DNA from: Fidelibacterota bacterium UBA2125 | GTDB lineage: Bacteria; Fidelibacterota; Marinisomatia; Marinisomatales; S15-B10 | Direction: 5' to 3' | NCBI GenBank assembly: GCA_002329125.1 | Contig: DCXX01000097.1 | Location: 1 to 8,517, forward strand | Length of the DNA: 8,517 nucleotides | In this document: piece by piece, positions 1 to 7,097 of the stretch | How positions within the stretch are numbered: position 1 is the stretch's first letter | Layout: each line of letters opens with the position of its first letter | Notes under the pieces: generated by a model | Database searches by the model: none | What the model was told of the DNA's origin: nothing | Seen by the model: the letters and a program-made list of their open reading frames with translations, nothing else | Position numbers and translations under genes: made by a program

Positions 1-1250
1 CCCCACTCATAGTAGCCCCGGAGACAGATGAGAATTACGATCCCCGCCAGATAGAGCCCCGGAACAACAGGAAAACCGGGAATCTCATAGGCATCACTGG
101 ACCCAGCTTTTTCTCTTCTGAATTTGAACAACGCGATGGTGGTAAAGGTGTAGAAGATGAGAATGGCAAAAACCATTCCGGCGACGATGGTTTCAAATGT
201 TCCACGGACGATCAGGATGACGGCTCCCCATACGCAATGAGCAAAGATAGCACGTGTGGGGGTCTGAAATCTGGGGTGGATATAATCCAGCCACTTGAAA
301 AGCAGACCATCCCTTGCCATGGCGTAATAGACACGGCTGGCTGACATAATTGTACCGTTGATGCTACCTGTTGCGGAGACAATGACAAGCAGGGAAACCA
401 CTGCTGCCCCGACTGATCCAAAGATCTGCACCGCAGCGTCAGAAGCGACAATGGTACTGCCCCGCATCCCTTCCATACCCAGCGTAGCATGATAAAGCGT
501 ATTCATCAAAAGGTAAAGGGCAATGATGATACCCATACCGAGAAACATACTGAGCGGTATAACCTTACGCGGATTCTTCATCTCCCCCGCAACATAGCCA
601 ACCCTGTCCCAGCCGATGTAAGAAAAGAGGACAAGCATGAGCGCTGCAATAACATCCCCCACCGGACCGAGTGTCGCTGTTGGATGAGCGGTTTGACTCA
701 GAAAATCCCCATTACCGTTGAGTAACAGCATCCCGACGACACCCAAGATCGCCAACCCACCAATCTTTACGGCTGAAGAAAACTTATTGTAGAAACTGGC
801 CTTATTTACTCCGGCCACATTCAATGCTCCGAACAGGGCTAAGACTGACAGTGCGATAATGATTTTTTCCGTCCGATTCAGGTCAATGAAATAACCAATA
901 TAGTTGGCGGTAACCAGCGAGAGGCCAGCGGCCGGTGAGGTGCGGATGATAAAAAGCTGAGCCCAACCGAACAGGAATCCCCAGAACGGCCCAAAAGCCT
1001 TAAGAATATAAACATATTCTCCGCCCGTTTCAGGAAACCGACTACCCAGCTCCGCGTAAATGAGACTTCCCACATAGACAAAGAGAGCTACACCGATCCA
1101 GAGAAGCATGATAGTGCCGTAGGAACTGAGGTAGCCAGCGATGATCTGGGGAGTGGAGTAAATCCCGGCACCGATGGTGATCCCCACGAGAAGGCCTATT
1201 CCGTCAAAGATACCTAGAGATCGTTTGAGTTCGGGGGAAGCTGAATTCAT
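1..1250 (-). CDS. APC-superfamily amino acid permease (LAT/SteT-like), C-terminus cut by window edge
   Basis: Inner-membrane amino acid transporter of the APC superfamily. My own translation from the ATG at 1250 runs 416 codons without a stop to the left edge. The protein is hydrophobic throughout. TM1 carries the substrate-site motif GITIGAGIY (residues 23-31), equivalent to the GxIGxGIF loop of the family. GEMKNPRKVIP (222-232) after TM6 and SINGTIMSASRVYYAMARDG (296-315) around TM8 are typical of the L-type/SteT branch, which contains amino acid exchangers and facilitators of about 430-460 residues, so only a short tail is missing. The start lies 10 bases after the D-aminopeptidase stop, with GAG 5 bases upstream as a weak ribosome site. 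Being last in a peptidase operon, it probably imports the amino acids released there. The exact substrate cannot be read from sequence. Confidence 0.9.
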   Translation of the reverse strand, partial: MNSASPELKRSLGIFDGIGLLVGITIGAGIYSTPQIIAGYLSSYGTIMLLWIGVALFVYVGSLIYAELGSRFPETGGEYVYILKAFGPFWGFLFGWAQLFIIRTSPAAGLSLVTANYIGYFIDLNRTEKIIIALSVLALFGALNVAGVNKASFYNKFSSAVKIGGLAILGVVGMLLLNGNGDFLSQTAHPTATLGPVGDVIAALMLVLFSYIGWDRVGYVAGEMKNPRKVIPLSMFLGMGIIIALYLLMNTLYHATLGMEGMRGSTIVASDAAVQIFGSVGAAVVSLLVIVSATGSINGTIMSASRVYYAMARDGLLFKWLDYIHPRFQTPTRAIFAHCVWGAVILIVRGTFETIVAGMVFAILIFYTFTTIALFKFRREKAGSSDAYEIPGFPVVPGLYLAGIVILICLRGYYEW

Positions 1251-1260
1251 TAAGACTCTT

Positions 1261-2154
1261 TTAAGACTTCACATACTTATACATCAGTCTTATAAAAGGA
1301 TAGGCCTCTTGCATATTATTAGCTTCATAATACACCGTGAAGCCGTCAATAAGTTTCATTCCTGGAATGGCTTGTAATACCTCGGCGTGAGTAGTGCTCG
1401 AAAATCTCATTTTTATTTTAACAGGATTACTTACTTTGAGAGGTTTGGCTTTTTTTAGATTCTTCAGCGCTTTTCTGGTTGCTTCTGCCAATTCCTGGCG
1501 AACCACTTCACCATGTTTCAGACGAGCTACCTGAGCAGTCTCCGCTGTCTTGGTGGTAACCAGTTCGCACTTCACTAGTCTACCGAACTGGTCAGTAAAT
1601 ACATCATCCCCCGCTGCCAGAATGACAGGAACACCCTGTTCCCCGGCATAGTGGGCATTAAGTCCGCCCTCACCCACTTCTTTTCCGTTAAGCCACAGTC
1701 CTTTAACGGAGCCTGAGCCTGTGTGGGCCAAGAATCCCCGGGCTGTGCCGGCGCGGGCATGATAGCCTAAAAAGATCGCACCATCGAACGACGCGTCGAG
1801 ACCCTGTACCATGCCAAGCGGTTTTATATTTCCCTGAATGTAAATGACTCTCGAATCGAGATCCTGATGTAGGAGATTTTGCATATCACCGTGAGAATCA
1901 TTTACCAAAATCTCAGCAGGTCCATTCTCGAAAATAGCCTCTACCACTGCATTTATCTCTCCTGTCATAAGGCGGCGGCCGGTTTCATAATCCTTTCCGC
2001 CGTGGCGTGTCATTTCGCTCGTCCCAATCCCTCCGATACCTTCCATATCCACGGAGATGAAAATCTTCAGCGGTTTTTGAGGCGCAGCAGGGAGAAAAGA
2101 CAATGCAATTGCCACAGAGATTAATATTAACTGGTATCGGGAAAACTTCATCAT
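1261..2154 (-). CDS. exported M55-family D-aminopeptidase (DppA-like)
   Basis: Zinc metallopeptidase of family M55, whose type member, Bacillus subtilis DppA, removes N-terminal D-amino acids (D-Ala, Gly) from short peptides. The zinc ligands known from DppA can all be placed: D36 and E38 in SVDMEGIGG, H88 in NDSHGD, H132 in GYHARAGT and E162 in GEGGLNAHYAG. H144 in LAHTGSGS matches the catalytic histidine. Length is 297 residues against about 274 for DppA. The excess is an N-terminal export signal: MMKFSRYQ, then a hydrophobic run at about 9-21, then PAAPQ. The Bacillus enzyme has no such leader, so this one is predicted to act outside the cytoplasm. The gene begins directly after the amidohydrolase stop (TAGATGATG), implying translational coupling. 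Family assignment is very firm; substrate preference is inferred. Confidence 0.93.
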   Translation of the reverse strand: MMKFSRYQLILISVAIALSFLPAAPQKPLKIFISVDMEGIGGIGTSEMTRHGGKDYETGRRLMTGEINAVVEAIFENGPAEILVNDSHGDMQNLLHQDLDSRVIYIQGNIKPLGMVQGLDASFDGAIFLGYHARAGTARGFLAHTGSGSVKGLWLNGKEVGEGGLNAHYAGEQGVPVILAAGDDVFTDQFGRLVKCELVTTKTAETAQVARLKHGEVVRQELAEATRKALKNLKKAKPLKVSNPVKIKMRFSSTTHAEVLQAIPGMKLIDGFTVYYEANNMQEAYPFIRLMYKYVKS

Positions 2155-3372
2155 CTACTCCTTCCTGAAGGGCAAACGGTTCATGGCAATCGCACCGTTA
2201 CTGATGACCAACACCACATCCTGAACGGAACGTATGTCTTCCAACGGATTGTCAGGAACCACAATAAGATCAGCTTCCTTGCCCACAGTCACAGTACCTG
2301 TTCTGTCAGAAATTTGTAGCAGCTCCGCACCGACGCTTGTGGCGGAGCGGATGGCATCCATCGGTTTCATCCCCAGCTTCACGAAGTTGGCGATTTCCAT
2401 CCCCACCCGGGTGACGCTGTTAGGGCCATATCCGGTGTCTGCGCCAGTAACAATTTTAATTTTCATTTCATAGGCACGTTTTACCGTTTTTTCTAAGGCT
2501 GACAACATATGCTGACCACGAATGAAAAGAACAGGATTGTCGTAGTCGCCACCCGGTTCGGTAAGATCCACCACCGTTGTAAATGTGGGGACAAGATATG
2601 TCCCCTTCTGCTTCATCAACTTCAGGGTTTTTTCGCTGAGATAAGTGCCGTGTTCAATGCTTCTCACCCCCGCGGCCACAGCAGCGTAACCTCCTTCATC
2701 ACCATGGGCGTGAGCCATAACCGGGATATTGTGTTTTCTGGCCTCATCCACAATTGCGGTCAGCTGTGCCTGGGTATAAGTCTGCTTTCGGGGATCAGTG
2801 TTGGGCAATCCAGCCCGTTCTGTCCCCCGTGTCTTGATATAGTCCACTCCTCGGTCAGCATTGATGCGAACCAGCATTCGAAGCTCCTCTTCGCTGTTAA
2901 CCCCATTCATGAGAGCAGCAAGGCGCGGATCAGCCAGAACCGTTTCGCCGAGATTTGGTGTCACAAACACACCGGTCGCCACCATATCGGGACCGGAGAG
3001 AACGCCTGATTTCACCAGTTCCCGGATATTGACATCCTGATAATTGGGTGTACTGGCACTCCGGACCGTAGTAACACCGGACTCCAAGGCACGCTTCGCC
3101 GAAGAAAGAGACCTGATATGAGTATGGGCGTCAATGAAACCGGACATAAGTGTTGCTCCGGCAATATCAATAGTTTCATAACCTTTCGGTACTTTACCAC
3201 CCCGCTTGACTGACTCAATTTTCCCTTCGGAAATGAGAACTGTGACACCGCTCTGGACACGGTCGCTTTCTCCATCGATGACTTTTGCGTTTATGACCGC
3301 CAGCTTGTCGTTAGCAGCCCTGACCGTGAAAACAGTTAATATACAGACTAGTGCTCTAAACACTTTTTTCAT
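2155..3372 (-). CDS. exported COG1228 amidohydrolase (prolidase / imidazolonepropionase-like)
   Basis: Metal-dependent hydrolase of the amidohydrolase superfamily, COG1228 branch, which includes imidazolonepropionase-like proteins and experimentally shown Xaa-Pro or Xaa-Arg/Lys dipeptidases. The TIM-barrel metal site is complete. HxH is at 83-85 (GFIDAHTH), the lysine expected to be carbamylated is K180 (YIKTRGT), further histidines are in AHAHG (221, 223) and IEHGT (241), and the catalytic aspartate is D312 in TGADTGYG. The C-terminal EADLIVVPDNPLEDI is the beta-sandwich segment typical of the family. At 405 residues it is full length. MKKVFRA, a hydrophobic stretch to about 17 and RAAND form a signal peptide with a plausible SPase I site near residue 19-20. 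It lies 17 bases after the M28 peptidase and abuts the D-aminopeptidase. Dipeptidase activity is inferred from family and context; another cyclic or linear amide substrate remains possible. Confidence 0.9.
   Translation of the reverse strand: MKKVFRALVCILTVFTVRAANDKLAVINAKVIDGESDRVQSGVTVLISEGKIESVKRGGKVPKGYETIDIAGATLMSGFIDAHTHIRSLSSAKRALESGVTTVRSASTPNYQDVNIRELVKSGVLSGPDMVATGVFVTPNLGETVLADPRLAALMNGVNSEEELRMLVRINADRGVDYIKTRGTERAGLPNTDPRKQTYTQAQLTAIVDEARKHNIPVMAHAHGDEGGYAAVAAGVRSIEHGTYLSEKTLKLMKQKGTYLVPTFTTVVDLTEPGGDYDNPVLFIRGQHMLSALEKTVKRAYEMKIKIVTGADTGYGPNSVTRVGMEIANFVKLGMKPMDAIRSATSVGAELLQISDRTGTVTVGKEADLIVVPDNPLEDIRSVQDVVLVISNGAIAMNRLPFRKE
2158..2163 (-). promoter_or_regulatory. ribosome binding site of the D-aminopeptidase, inside the upstream gene
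   Basis: AAGGAG (part of AGGAAGGAG) forms the final sense codons of the amidohydrolase, followed by TAGATGATG. It sits 3 bases from the first ATG (2154) and 6 bases from the second (2151). The second ATG has the more usual spacing and may be the true start, which would shorten the protein by one residue. Confidence 0.75.
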
Positions 3373-3381
3373 AATATGAAT

Positions 3382-3387
3382 CTCCTT
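3382..3387 (-). promoter_or_regulatory. ribosome binding site of the COG1228 amidohydrolase
   Basis: AAGGAG lies in the 17-base gap after the M28 peptidase stop, 9 bases before the ATG at 3372, and supports that start. Confidence 0.75.
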
Positions 3388-3389
3388 TA

Positions 3390-5651
3390 CTATAGCAGGG
3401 AAGTAGCCCTGTCCAACTCGTCAGCAACGCGGTTGAGTGCTGCCGCCACTTCACCCATAAACAGATTGACCTCATCCCATTTTCGTTCCTCCAGCCCTTC
3501 CCGTATACCAGGGAGTGTTTTGACACCATAACCGGTATAAAACCCAGGTGCATAGATCATGTGCTTGAACCAACTCCGACGGGGAAGACCCTCTTCCCTC
3601 ATCATGGCTCGTTCACTTTTCATAAGAATCTGGTTGAGGTTTTGAGCCTCATCCCCGGAAGGACGCCCGCCCTTTTTGATGTTATTCGTCAGAGCTACCT
3701 CATATCTGTTCGCACTTGTTCTCAAACGGGCAAGAGCGTTGTCGATAGGTGAAAAATCAAACAAAGGAACAGAATCAAGCTTTTTTGGAAGAACGTAAGT
3801 TTTATCTGGATGAGCCGCCAGCGAATAGGCATTTTGATCAACAAGCTTGTTGTTGTTAATAGTCTTCTCTCTCACCTCTACCGCAAACTCTTTCAACTGT
3901 TTTGCATACTGCGCCACATGATCCACAAAATTGGTGAACCGAAATGGCAGCACATTGGTATCAGCAAGCCGAAGTGTTACTCGGCCCGTTGATTTTGCAA
4001 GGGTTACACCATACTCAAAAGTTGGATCCATAAAGCGGGTATAGTGATCGAAGGAGTCGTAAACGGAATGGTAAGAACCACCGCCGGCCTCGCCTCCCAT
4101 ACCCATATTCAGTGAGGCAATACCGGCATGATGAAGAAAAGGTGTGTAGTCTGAACCAGCACCCAGGGCACCAATGGGAAGATCTTCCCTGTCAGCGTAT
4201 TTACTGCCATTCACCATCATCCTCGCCCGAAGCCTCTCCTGCAAAGAAGCGTCCACAAGAGGATCATCCACATCTTCTCTAACTTCGTTCACGAACTTCT
4301 CCAGCGTATGTGAACCACTGATACCAAGGAATCCTCGACTGGTGCCATCTGTATTGATATATGCCACCATCTTTTCGCTAAGTTCCTTCTTGTGGTGTTC
4401 CACCCACTCGGTGGAACCTAAAAGACCCGGCTCTTCCGCATCCCAGCCGGCGTAAATGATGGTTCGTTTCGGTCGCCACCCTGTTTCTGCCAGTTCACCC
4501 ACGGCCCGTGCCTCTTCCATGAGAGAGACCATACCACTGATGGGATCCGAAGCTCCGAATACCCAACCATCATGGTGATTCCCTCGCATAACCCATTCAT
4601 CGGGATACTGGCTTCCAACCATCCTTCCCACGGGATTGTAAGCTGTCCTAAGTTTCCATTCAAATTCCAGTTTCAGGTGCACTTTTGAAGGTCCCGGTCC
4701 CAAGTGATAAGTGATGGGCAGCGCCCCTCGCCAATTGGCCGGTGCCACAGGACCTTCCATGGCTTCCAGGAGTGGTTGGGCATCAGCATAAGAAATGGGC
4801 AGTACAGGAATTTTCATAATGGTAGGTGCTTCTTTGTAATCAAGGCGTTTGGCGCCATCAACAGCACCGTAACCCGGAGTAAGGGGATCGCCAGGATACA
4901 TTGGCATGTCCACCACCGATCCCCGCTGGATACCGTTCCTCATTCTGTACGGTCCCTCAGGATAGACGTCGCCTTGCATATAGCCGTCATCCCTGGGGTC
5001 AGAGAAAATAATACAGCCGATGGCTCCTTTTTCGTAGGCCACTTTCGGTTTGATTCCACGCCATGAACCTCCGTACCGGGCAATGATAATCTTTCCTTTC
5101 ACATCTATGCCCTGACGTTCCAGGACTTCATAGTCGGCAGGAATACCGTAATTGACATAAACCAGTTCGGCTGTCACATCACCGTCGGCTGAATAGGCAT
5201 TATATCCAGGGAGACGATCCTCCATGACGGACGAGGTGGCATCTTCCTCCAGAACAGGCTCCTTAAGCTCAGCTGTGAATCGGGTGGGCGAAACCATTTC
5301 TAGAAGTCTCACTTTTGGGATGGGGAGCAAAACATCAAACTGCTCGATCTCAGTTTCATACCCCCACTCCTCAAACTTGGCTGCAATATACTCCGCGTTC
5401 TGTTTGCTCCATGGTGAACCTACATGGTGGGGTTTTGAAGACATGTGTTTCATCCATTCCCGGAGATTATCAGGATTGAGGTAAGAATCGAACTGTTTCT
5501 CCAACTTCCGCTGAGCCGTCGCATCGAAACCGGCATCCAAGGTGGAAATAGCATCGGCCATTGGAGCAGCGGTCGGAGAGGCCTCTGATGGAGGTGTGGA
5601 ACACCCCATGAGAGAAAATGATATCAGCAGTGCAACATATTTTCTATACAT
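3390..5651 (-). CDS. lipoprotein M28B peptidase, glutamate carboxypeptidase II / transferrin-receptor type
   Basis: Di-zinc exopeptidase of 753 residues with the full architecture of human GCPII (PSMA). It has a lipoprotein signal with lipobox LMGC (Cys17), a split protease domain (about 40-100 and 335-570), an inserted apical/PA domain (about 101-333) and a C-terminal dimerisation domain (about 570-753). Zinc ligands by alignment from memory are H359, D369, E407, D435 and H528; the catalytic base is E406 in WDAEEPGLLGSTEW. The structural calcium site is kept (T258, Y261, E415, E418). In the S1' pocket R198, Y527 and Y708 are present, but GCPII N257 and K699 become S245 and G707. The arginine patch (R463, R534, R536) is absent. 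Strict glutamate specificity is therefore unlikely; a broader amino- or carboxypeptidase is more probable. It is first in the four-gene cluster and probably faces the periplasm. Confidence 0.95.
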   Translation of the reverse strand: MYRKYVALLISFSLMGCSTPPSEASPTAAPMADAISTLDAGFDATAQRKLEKQFDSYLNPDNLREWMKHMSSKPHHVGSPWSKQNAEYIAAKFEEWGYETEIEQFDVLLPIPKVRLLEMVSPTRFTAELKEPVLEEDATSSVMEDRLPGYNAYSADGDVTAELVYVNYGIPADYEVLERQGIDVKGKIIIARYGGSWRGIKPKVAYEKGAIGCIIFSDPRDDGYMQGDVYPEGPYRMRNGIQRGSVVDMPMYPGDPLTPGYGAVDGAKRLDYKEAPTIMKIPVLPISYADAQPLLEAMEGPVAPANWRGALPITYHLGPGPSKVHLKLEFEWKLRTAYNPVGRMVGSQYPDEWVMRGNHHDGWVFGASDPISGMVSLMEEARAVGELAETGWRPKRTIIYAGWDAEEPGLLGSTEWVEHHKKELSEKMVAYINTDGTSRGFLGISGSHTLEKFVNEVREDVDDPLVDASLQERLRARMMVNGSKYADREDLPIGALGAGSDYTPFLHHAGIASLNMGMGGEAGGGSYHSVYDSFDHYTRFMDPTFEYGVTLAKSTGRVTLRLADTNVLPFRFTNFVDHVAQYAKQLKEFAVEVREKTINNNKLVDQNAYSLAAHPDKTYVLPKKLDSVPLFDFSPIDNALARLRTSANRYEVALTNNIKKGGRPSGDEAQNLNQILMKSERAMMREEGLPRRSWFKHMIYAPGFYTGYGVKTLPGIREGLEERKWDEVNLFMGEVAAALNRVADELDRATSLL

Positions 5652-5857
5652 CGGAATAGTCTCCTTACTTTTTTCTGTCTCAAGTGGGAAAGATAGAGAG
5701 TTTAAGAAATTCCAATGAGGAATTCAGTGAGAGATTAGAGACGCCTAAGACGGAAATGGATCTGTTTCTATCAACAATTGCAGTAATAGCATATTCAAAA
5801 CTGTCTTACTCAATTCGCCGGACTACGCACAACTACTCGACGCAGAAAACTGAAGTG
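5652..5857. other. gene-free spacer and probable leader of the peptidase operon
   Basis: About 206 bases separate the NnrS-like gene from the M28 gene, the longest gap in the window and the natural site for the operon promoter. Read on the minus strand, a perfect TTGACA (5856-5861) straddles the upstream stop codon but has no good -10 at 16-18 bases. TCTAAT (5734-5739) resembles a -10 but lacks a clear -35. Nearer the gene, a 6-base inverted repeat, AATTCC and GGAATT with a 5-base spacer, occupies 5708-5724. No convincing promoter or intrinsic terminator could be fixed, and no coding sequence is supported here. Confidence 0.5.
5661..5666 (-). promoter_or_regulatory. ribosome binding site of the M28 peptidase
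   Basis: AAGGAG lies 9 bases upstream of the ATG at 5651, the same spacing as in the next gene. It supports the start, which also gives a well-formed lipoprotein signal peptide. Confidence 0.75.
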
Positions 5858-6958
5858 TCAAACCTTTTGATAAGCTACTTTTGCTGACCGTTTCCCTCTT
5901 ATAATAGCGATTCCCGTATTGAGAAAGAAAAGTGCAAGCACAGCGGCATTCATCAGACCCCCAAGGGAACGGCCGATAAACCATCCGGACAGATCACCCC
6001 CAACCCGTACAAGCAGTGCGATGTGTAATAGCACTACATGAAAGTAGAAACTCCAGTGGAAGAGCATGGGAACTTGAAGAAGTGACGGGAAGATCATGGG
6101 GGCGTGGCCGAAGATCATGGAAAAGACGAATCCGAGAAAAAGGGAATGGAGAATGGCATCAAATTGAGGTCCCGAATCGACAGCGCCGTACCAGATCGCC
6201 AGCGTCCCGCTGACAGAAAGCCAGATGTAGCCGATGAGTAGGTTGGTGGCTGTGAACCTCGGGAGTCCGCCCGTGCGGACAGTTTTCCTGGCTATGTCGT
6301 ATCTCAAGAGCCACAGGCCAGTTCCTGCCATTCCCACTCCTGTGAGGAAAACTCCCGTTTCGGGACCGAAGGAAATAATAATGAGTCCCATAGCGAGTAA
6401 GGTAACCATCATTATGAACAGAATCCTTCCTACCTTCGATACTTGCACGATTCGTGCCAGTTCAAGGCGCTCGCCGGCGATTGTAAAGATAAGAAAAGCG
6501 CCCCACCAATAGACGGCGTTAAAGAGGGGATGACCGAGCATCCACAACATGTTACCCACATAGAGGGCTAAAGCGCCAAGTGCCATTGTAACCGTAAACA
6601 TTGCTTTGCGTATCTGGACAATTCGCAGTGAAATAAGTACAAAAACCAGACTACCGAGTGTGATCAACAAACGAGGCAGAGGTAACGGAAGGCCCACGAT
6701 AACCCCCAGTACGCCGATCCCGGTCAGTGCCGGTGCAAGGTAATTCCATTTTTGATTCAAGCCAACGGCACGCTCGAGTCCGATAACGATTCCAAGGAAA
6801 CCACTGACCATGAGAGGGCCGTGAGCCTCAAGGGGGATATGCTCACTGAAAGGGAACCACCATCCGATCCGAATTAGACCAGCCCAGATGCCTGTCACTA
6901 ATCCAACCAACGCGGAGGCAAAGATCGGATAGCGGAGAATTACAAGCGTTCTGTTCAT
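5858..6958 (-). CDS. polytopic membrane protein with conserved-looking histidines, NnrS-like
   Basis: A 366-residue integral membrane protein with about 12 hydrophobic spans (roughly 11-28, 46-64, 72-90, 94-112, 120-140, 146-160, 178-197, 201-219, 238-258, 268-291, 300-320, 330-353). The segment LEAHGPLMVSGFLGIVIG (43-60) recalls the His-bearing second span of NnrS proteins, haem- and copper-containing membrane proteins linked to nitric oxide metabolism. Other candidate ligands are H143, H271, H285 (MIFGHAPMIFP), H301, H307 and H312. AGERLELARI (161-170) is a distinctive polar motif between spans. The similarity to NnrS or to haem-copper oxidase subunit I is a judgement by eye, so function is uncertain. 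The ATG at 6958 is the first possible start and has no Shine-Dalgarno sequence. Its spacing of 139 bases from the DJ-1-like gene suggests its own promoter, though none was identified. Confidence 0.7.
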   Translation of the reverse strand: MNRTLVILRYPIFASALVGLVTGIWAGLIRIGWWFPFSEHIPLEAHGPLMVSGFLGIVIGLERAVGLNQKWNYLAPALTGIGVLGVIVGLPLPLPRLLITLGSLVFVLISLRIVQIRKAMFTVTMALGALALYVGNMLWMLGHPLFNAVYWWGAFLIFTIAGERLELARIVQVSKVGRILFIMMVTLLAMGLIIISFGPETGVFLTGVGMAGTGLWLLRYDIARKTVRTGGLPRFTATNLLIGYIWLSVSGTLAIWYGAVDSGPQFDAILHSLFLGFVFSMIFGHAPMIFPSLLQVPMLFHWSFYFHVVLLHIALLVRVGGDLSGWFIGRSLGGLMNAAVLALFFLNTGIAIIRGKRSAKVAYQKV

Positions 6959-7097
6959 CTCTAGTCTGGCCGATCTATCTATTTTGCACCGTGGAGATTA
7001 TCATCTATCCAGTCAACAATCCCGGTATGGAAAACAGTTTTTTATAGATGACCCGAAAGTGCGCCCCCCGCCCCAATTTTCAAATAATATTAATCCG

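Noticed and set aside
2509..3009. 166-codon plus-strand frame opposite the amidohydrolase
   Set aside because: It lies wholly antisense to a gene with a complete metal site. Its composition is that of a reverse-strand shadow.
3320..3372. Lipoprotein reading of the amidohydrolase N-terminus because of Cys10
   Set aside because: The residues before Cys10 (ALV) do not form a lipobox and the cysteine lies inside the hydrophobic core. An ordinary signal peptide ending near RAA fits better.
5833..5861. Sigma-70 promoter built on the perfect TTGACA at 5856-5861
   Set aside because: At 16-18 base spacing the -10 candidates (such as GAGTAG or AGTAGT) match the consensus at three positions or fewer. 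The TTGACA also overlaps a stop codon, so it may be chance.
5684..5887. 67-codon plus-strand frame in the spacer between the NnrS-like and M28 genes
   Set aside because: It starts at GTG without a ribosome site, overlaps the end of the NnrS-like gene, resembles no family I know and would be the only plus-strand gene. The spacer better serves as operon leader.
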